7,451 bases of DNA from Promethearchaeota archaeon (lineage in GTDB: Archaea; Asgardarchaeota; Lokiarchaeia; Sigynarchaeales; SOKP01), in contig JAEOTL010000155.1 in NCBI GenBank assembly GCA_016839845.1, forward strand, positions 1-7,451, written 5' to 3'. Each line of letters starts with the position of its first letter. Position 1 is the first letter of the stretch. This document shows positions 6,104-7,451 of the stretch, piece after piece. The notes under the pieces were generated by a model. That model had not been told where the DNA came from, did no database searches, and saw nothing but the letters and a program-made list of their open reading frames with translations. Position numbers and translations under genes: made by a program.

Positions 6104-7451
6104 ATGACATCAAAACCAAATATAATCTATATTTTTTCTGATCAGCACCGCGGTGATGCTTTGGGATGCGTTGGTCATCCTGCAGTAATTACACCTAACT
6201 TAGATAAATTAGCGTCTGAAGGTGTTGTCTTTACTAGATCTTACACGAATTCACCAGTTTGTATGCCTGCAAGGGCTTCGATGATGACAGGTCAGTATGT
6301 TTGTGAACATGGCATCTGGAATAATAATAATGCGGCAGATCCCCTAGGCCCAAGTCATGTCAGAAACATTCGGGATGCGGGATATCATACCGCTGTTATT
6401 GGCAAAACTCATCTTTATCTTCATGGGGCAGGTTGGAAAGATACTAGAGACAATATTGATATCTTGAAAAATTGGGGTTTTGAAGACATCCATGAATTAA
6501 CGGGACCTTTAGCAACTTTCAGACATGATTGTTCTTATACTGATTATCTTAAAGAAAAGGGATTATTGAAAACCCATAGAGATTACCTTATGAATCATGC
6601 TATACCTTCAGCTAGAGGGACTGGAAAGCCCTGGGATGATCCACCTTGCCCTCTACCCACTGAAGCACATTTAGATAGCTATACTGGACGCACTGCGATG
6701 GAATGGATTCAAAATTATAATGGTGATAAACCATTTTACTTACAAGTTCTATTTCCTGGGCCTCATAATCCCTTTGATTCTCCTCAAGAATATAGAGATA
6801 TGTACAAACCTGAAGAAATGCCAATAGGAATAATGGATTGGCCAGAAAGACCTATAGCTAGATTAGTGAGAGGGGTATTGCGTTGGAGTGGGCTTAAAGG
6901 TATGACTCCCATACAAAAACAAACTTTGCAAACCTATTATTATGCTAAGATTACATTAATTGATGAGTATATTGGGAGAATTGTAAAAGCACTTGAAGAG
7001 AAGAGTTTATTAGATAACACGTGGATTATTTATAATTCTGACCATGGAGAAATGCTTGGTGATCACTTTATGAGTCATAAAGTGGTATTTTATGAAGGAG
7101 CAATACGTGTTCCTCTAATTATAAGACCACCAGGCCATGTTCAAGGTTGGCAGTGTAAAGGATTAACAGATCATCTAGATATAGCAGCATCTCTGATAGA
7201 TATTGCACAGGCTGAAGCCCTTCCTGGAAGTGATAGTCGGTCACTTATTCCTCAAGTTTTAAGTGGTCCTGATGATATTGAGGCCCAAAAAGGAAAAGAA
7301 GCAATATTTAGTGAGGTTTATGGCTTTAGCATGGTTTTTAATGGAAGATATAAAATGGCTATTAATCCTATAACTCGGGAACCGGTTGAATTGTACGATC
7401 TTAAAGAAGATCCCAATGAGTTAAAAAATATTGTGAATGTCGCTGCCTATG
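6104..7451 (+). CDS. Cytoplasmic sulfatase, copy 2 (close paralogue), 3' end beyond the window
   Basis: The frame from the ATG at 6104 is open for 449 codons to the window edge, with no stop or frameshift. By eye it is about 80% identical to copy 1 in protein; about 45 residues are missing by comparison. It keeps every active-site element: D13 and Q14 in SDQHRGD, C53 in CMPAR, GKTHL (K101, H103), GPHNPF (H221), SDHGE (D313, H314) and K326. Differences include a one-residue and a three-residue deletion (after residue 81 and near 110), Asn in place of Asp after H221, Phe for Met after GDH, and loss of several cysteines (positions 46, 83 and 416 of copy 1). No signal peptide. It starts 27 bp after the copy 1 stop and probably shares its message; there is no good Shine-Dalgarno site. 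Both copies look functional, so different substrates are possible but not shown. Confidence 0.9.
   Translation, partial: MTSKPNIIYIFSDQHRGDALGCVGHPAVITPNLDKLASEGVVFTRSYTNSPVCMPARASMMTGQYVCEHGIWNNNNAADPLGPSHVRNIRDAGYHTAVIGKTHLYLHGAGWKDTRDNIDILKNWGFEDIHELTGPLATFRHDCSYTDYLKEKGLLKTHRDYLMNHAIPSARGTGKPWDDPPCPLPTEAHLDSYTGRTAMEWIQNYNGDKPFYLQVLFPGPHNPFDSPQEYRDMYKPEEMPIGIMDWPERPIARLVRGVLRWSGLKGMTPIQKQTLQTYYYAKITLIDEYIGRIVKALEEKSLLDNTWIIYNSDHGEMLGDHFMSHKVVFYEGAIRVPLIIRPPGHVQGWQCKGLTDHLDIAASLIDIAQAEALPGSDSRSLIPQVLSGPDDIEAQKGKEAIFSEVYGFSMVFNGRYKMAINPITREPVELYDLKEDPNELKNIVNVAAY

Noticed and set aside
6612..6824. Minus-strand frame of 70 codons inside the second sulfatase
   Set aside because: The plus-strand sulfatase frame is continuous and conserved with its paralogue here, so this is an antisense shadow.
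4583..7451. Tandem duplication as part of a mobile element or defence island
   Set aside because: No terminal repeats, transposase, integrase, tRNA target or nuclease/toxin-type gene is present; a local gene duplication explains it.

Overview
The window comes from an AT-rich prokaryotic genome that looks archaeal. The signs are TTTAWATA-like boxes at sensible distances upstream of genes, GTGA-type Shine-Dalgarno sites, an oligo-T stop signal, and a secreted solute-binding protein with many N-glycosylation sequons and a C-terminal membrane anchor preceded by a PGY motif. That anchor style, together with the peptide-type ABC importer, reminds me of Asgard (Lokiarchaeia-like) archaea. This placement is an inference; there is no rRNA or other marker gene here.

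Layout. Positions 1-1188 (minus strand) hold the end-to-start part of a dipeptide/oligopeptide-type ABC importer: the first residues of a probable DppC-like permease (cut by the window edge) and a complete DppB-like permease. A 294-bp divergent regulatory region (1189-1482) separates it from a large solute-binding protein (1483-3603, plus strand). This region contains two promoter candidates, a cluster of GGTAA/TTACC half-sites, a 9+9 bp inverted repeat and an A12T6 tract. After a short convergent gap with a T11 tract comes a TetR-family regulator (3718-4404, minus strand). It is divergent from two tandem sulfatase genes: a complete one (4583-6076) and a close paralogue (6104 to the window end, incomplete). 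The gap between regulator and sulfatase carries two copies of a 16-bp motif, one near each gene, which are good candidates for the regulator's operator.

How it may work together. The binding protein captures a solute outside the cell and the DppB/DppC pair moves it in; the ATPases must lie outside the window. The two sulfatases have no signal peptide, keep the Cys-type formylglycine motif and the metal ligands, and so should act in the cytoplasm on small sulfated (or related phosphorylated) molecules. The TetR protein probably controls itself and the sulfatase pair, perhaps with the substrate or product as ligand. The transporter appears to have a different operator type, so its link to the sulfatases is only suggested by proximity.

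The clearest unusual signals are the mosaic identity between the two sulfatases (blocks with almost no silent changes beside blocks full of them, as expected from gene conversion), the paired operator-like repeats, and the absence of an ordinary start codon for the DppC-like gene. No defence system, CRISPR array, mobile element or RNA gene was seen.
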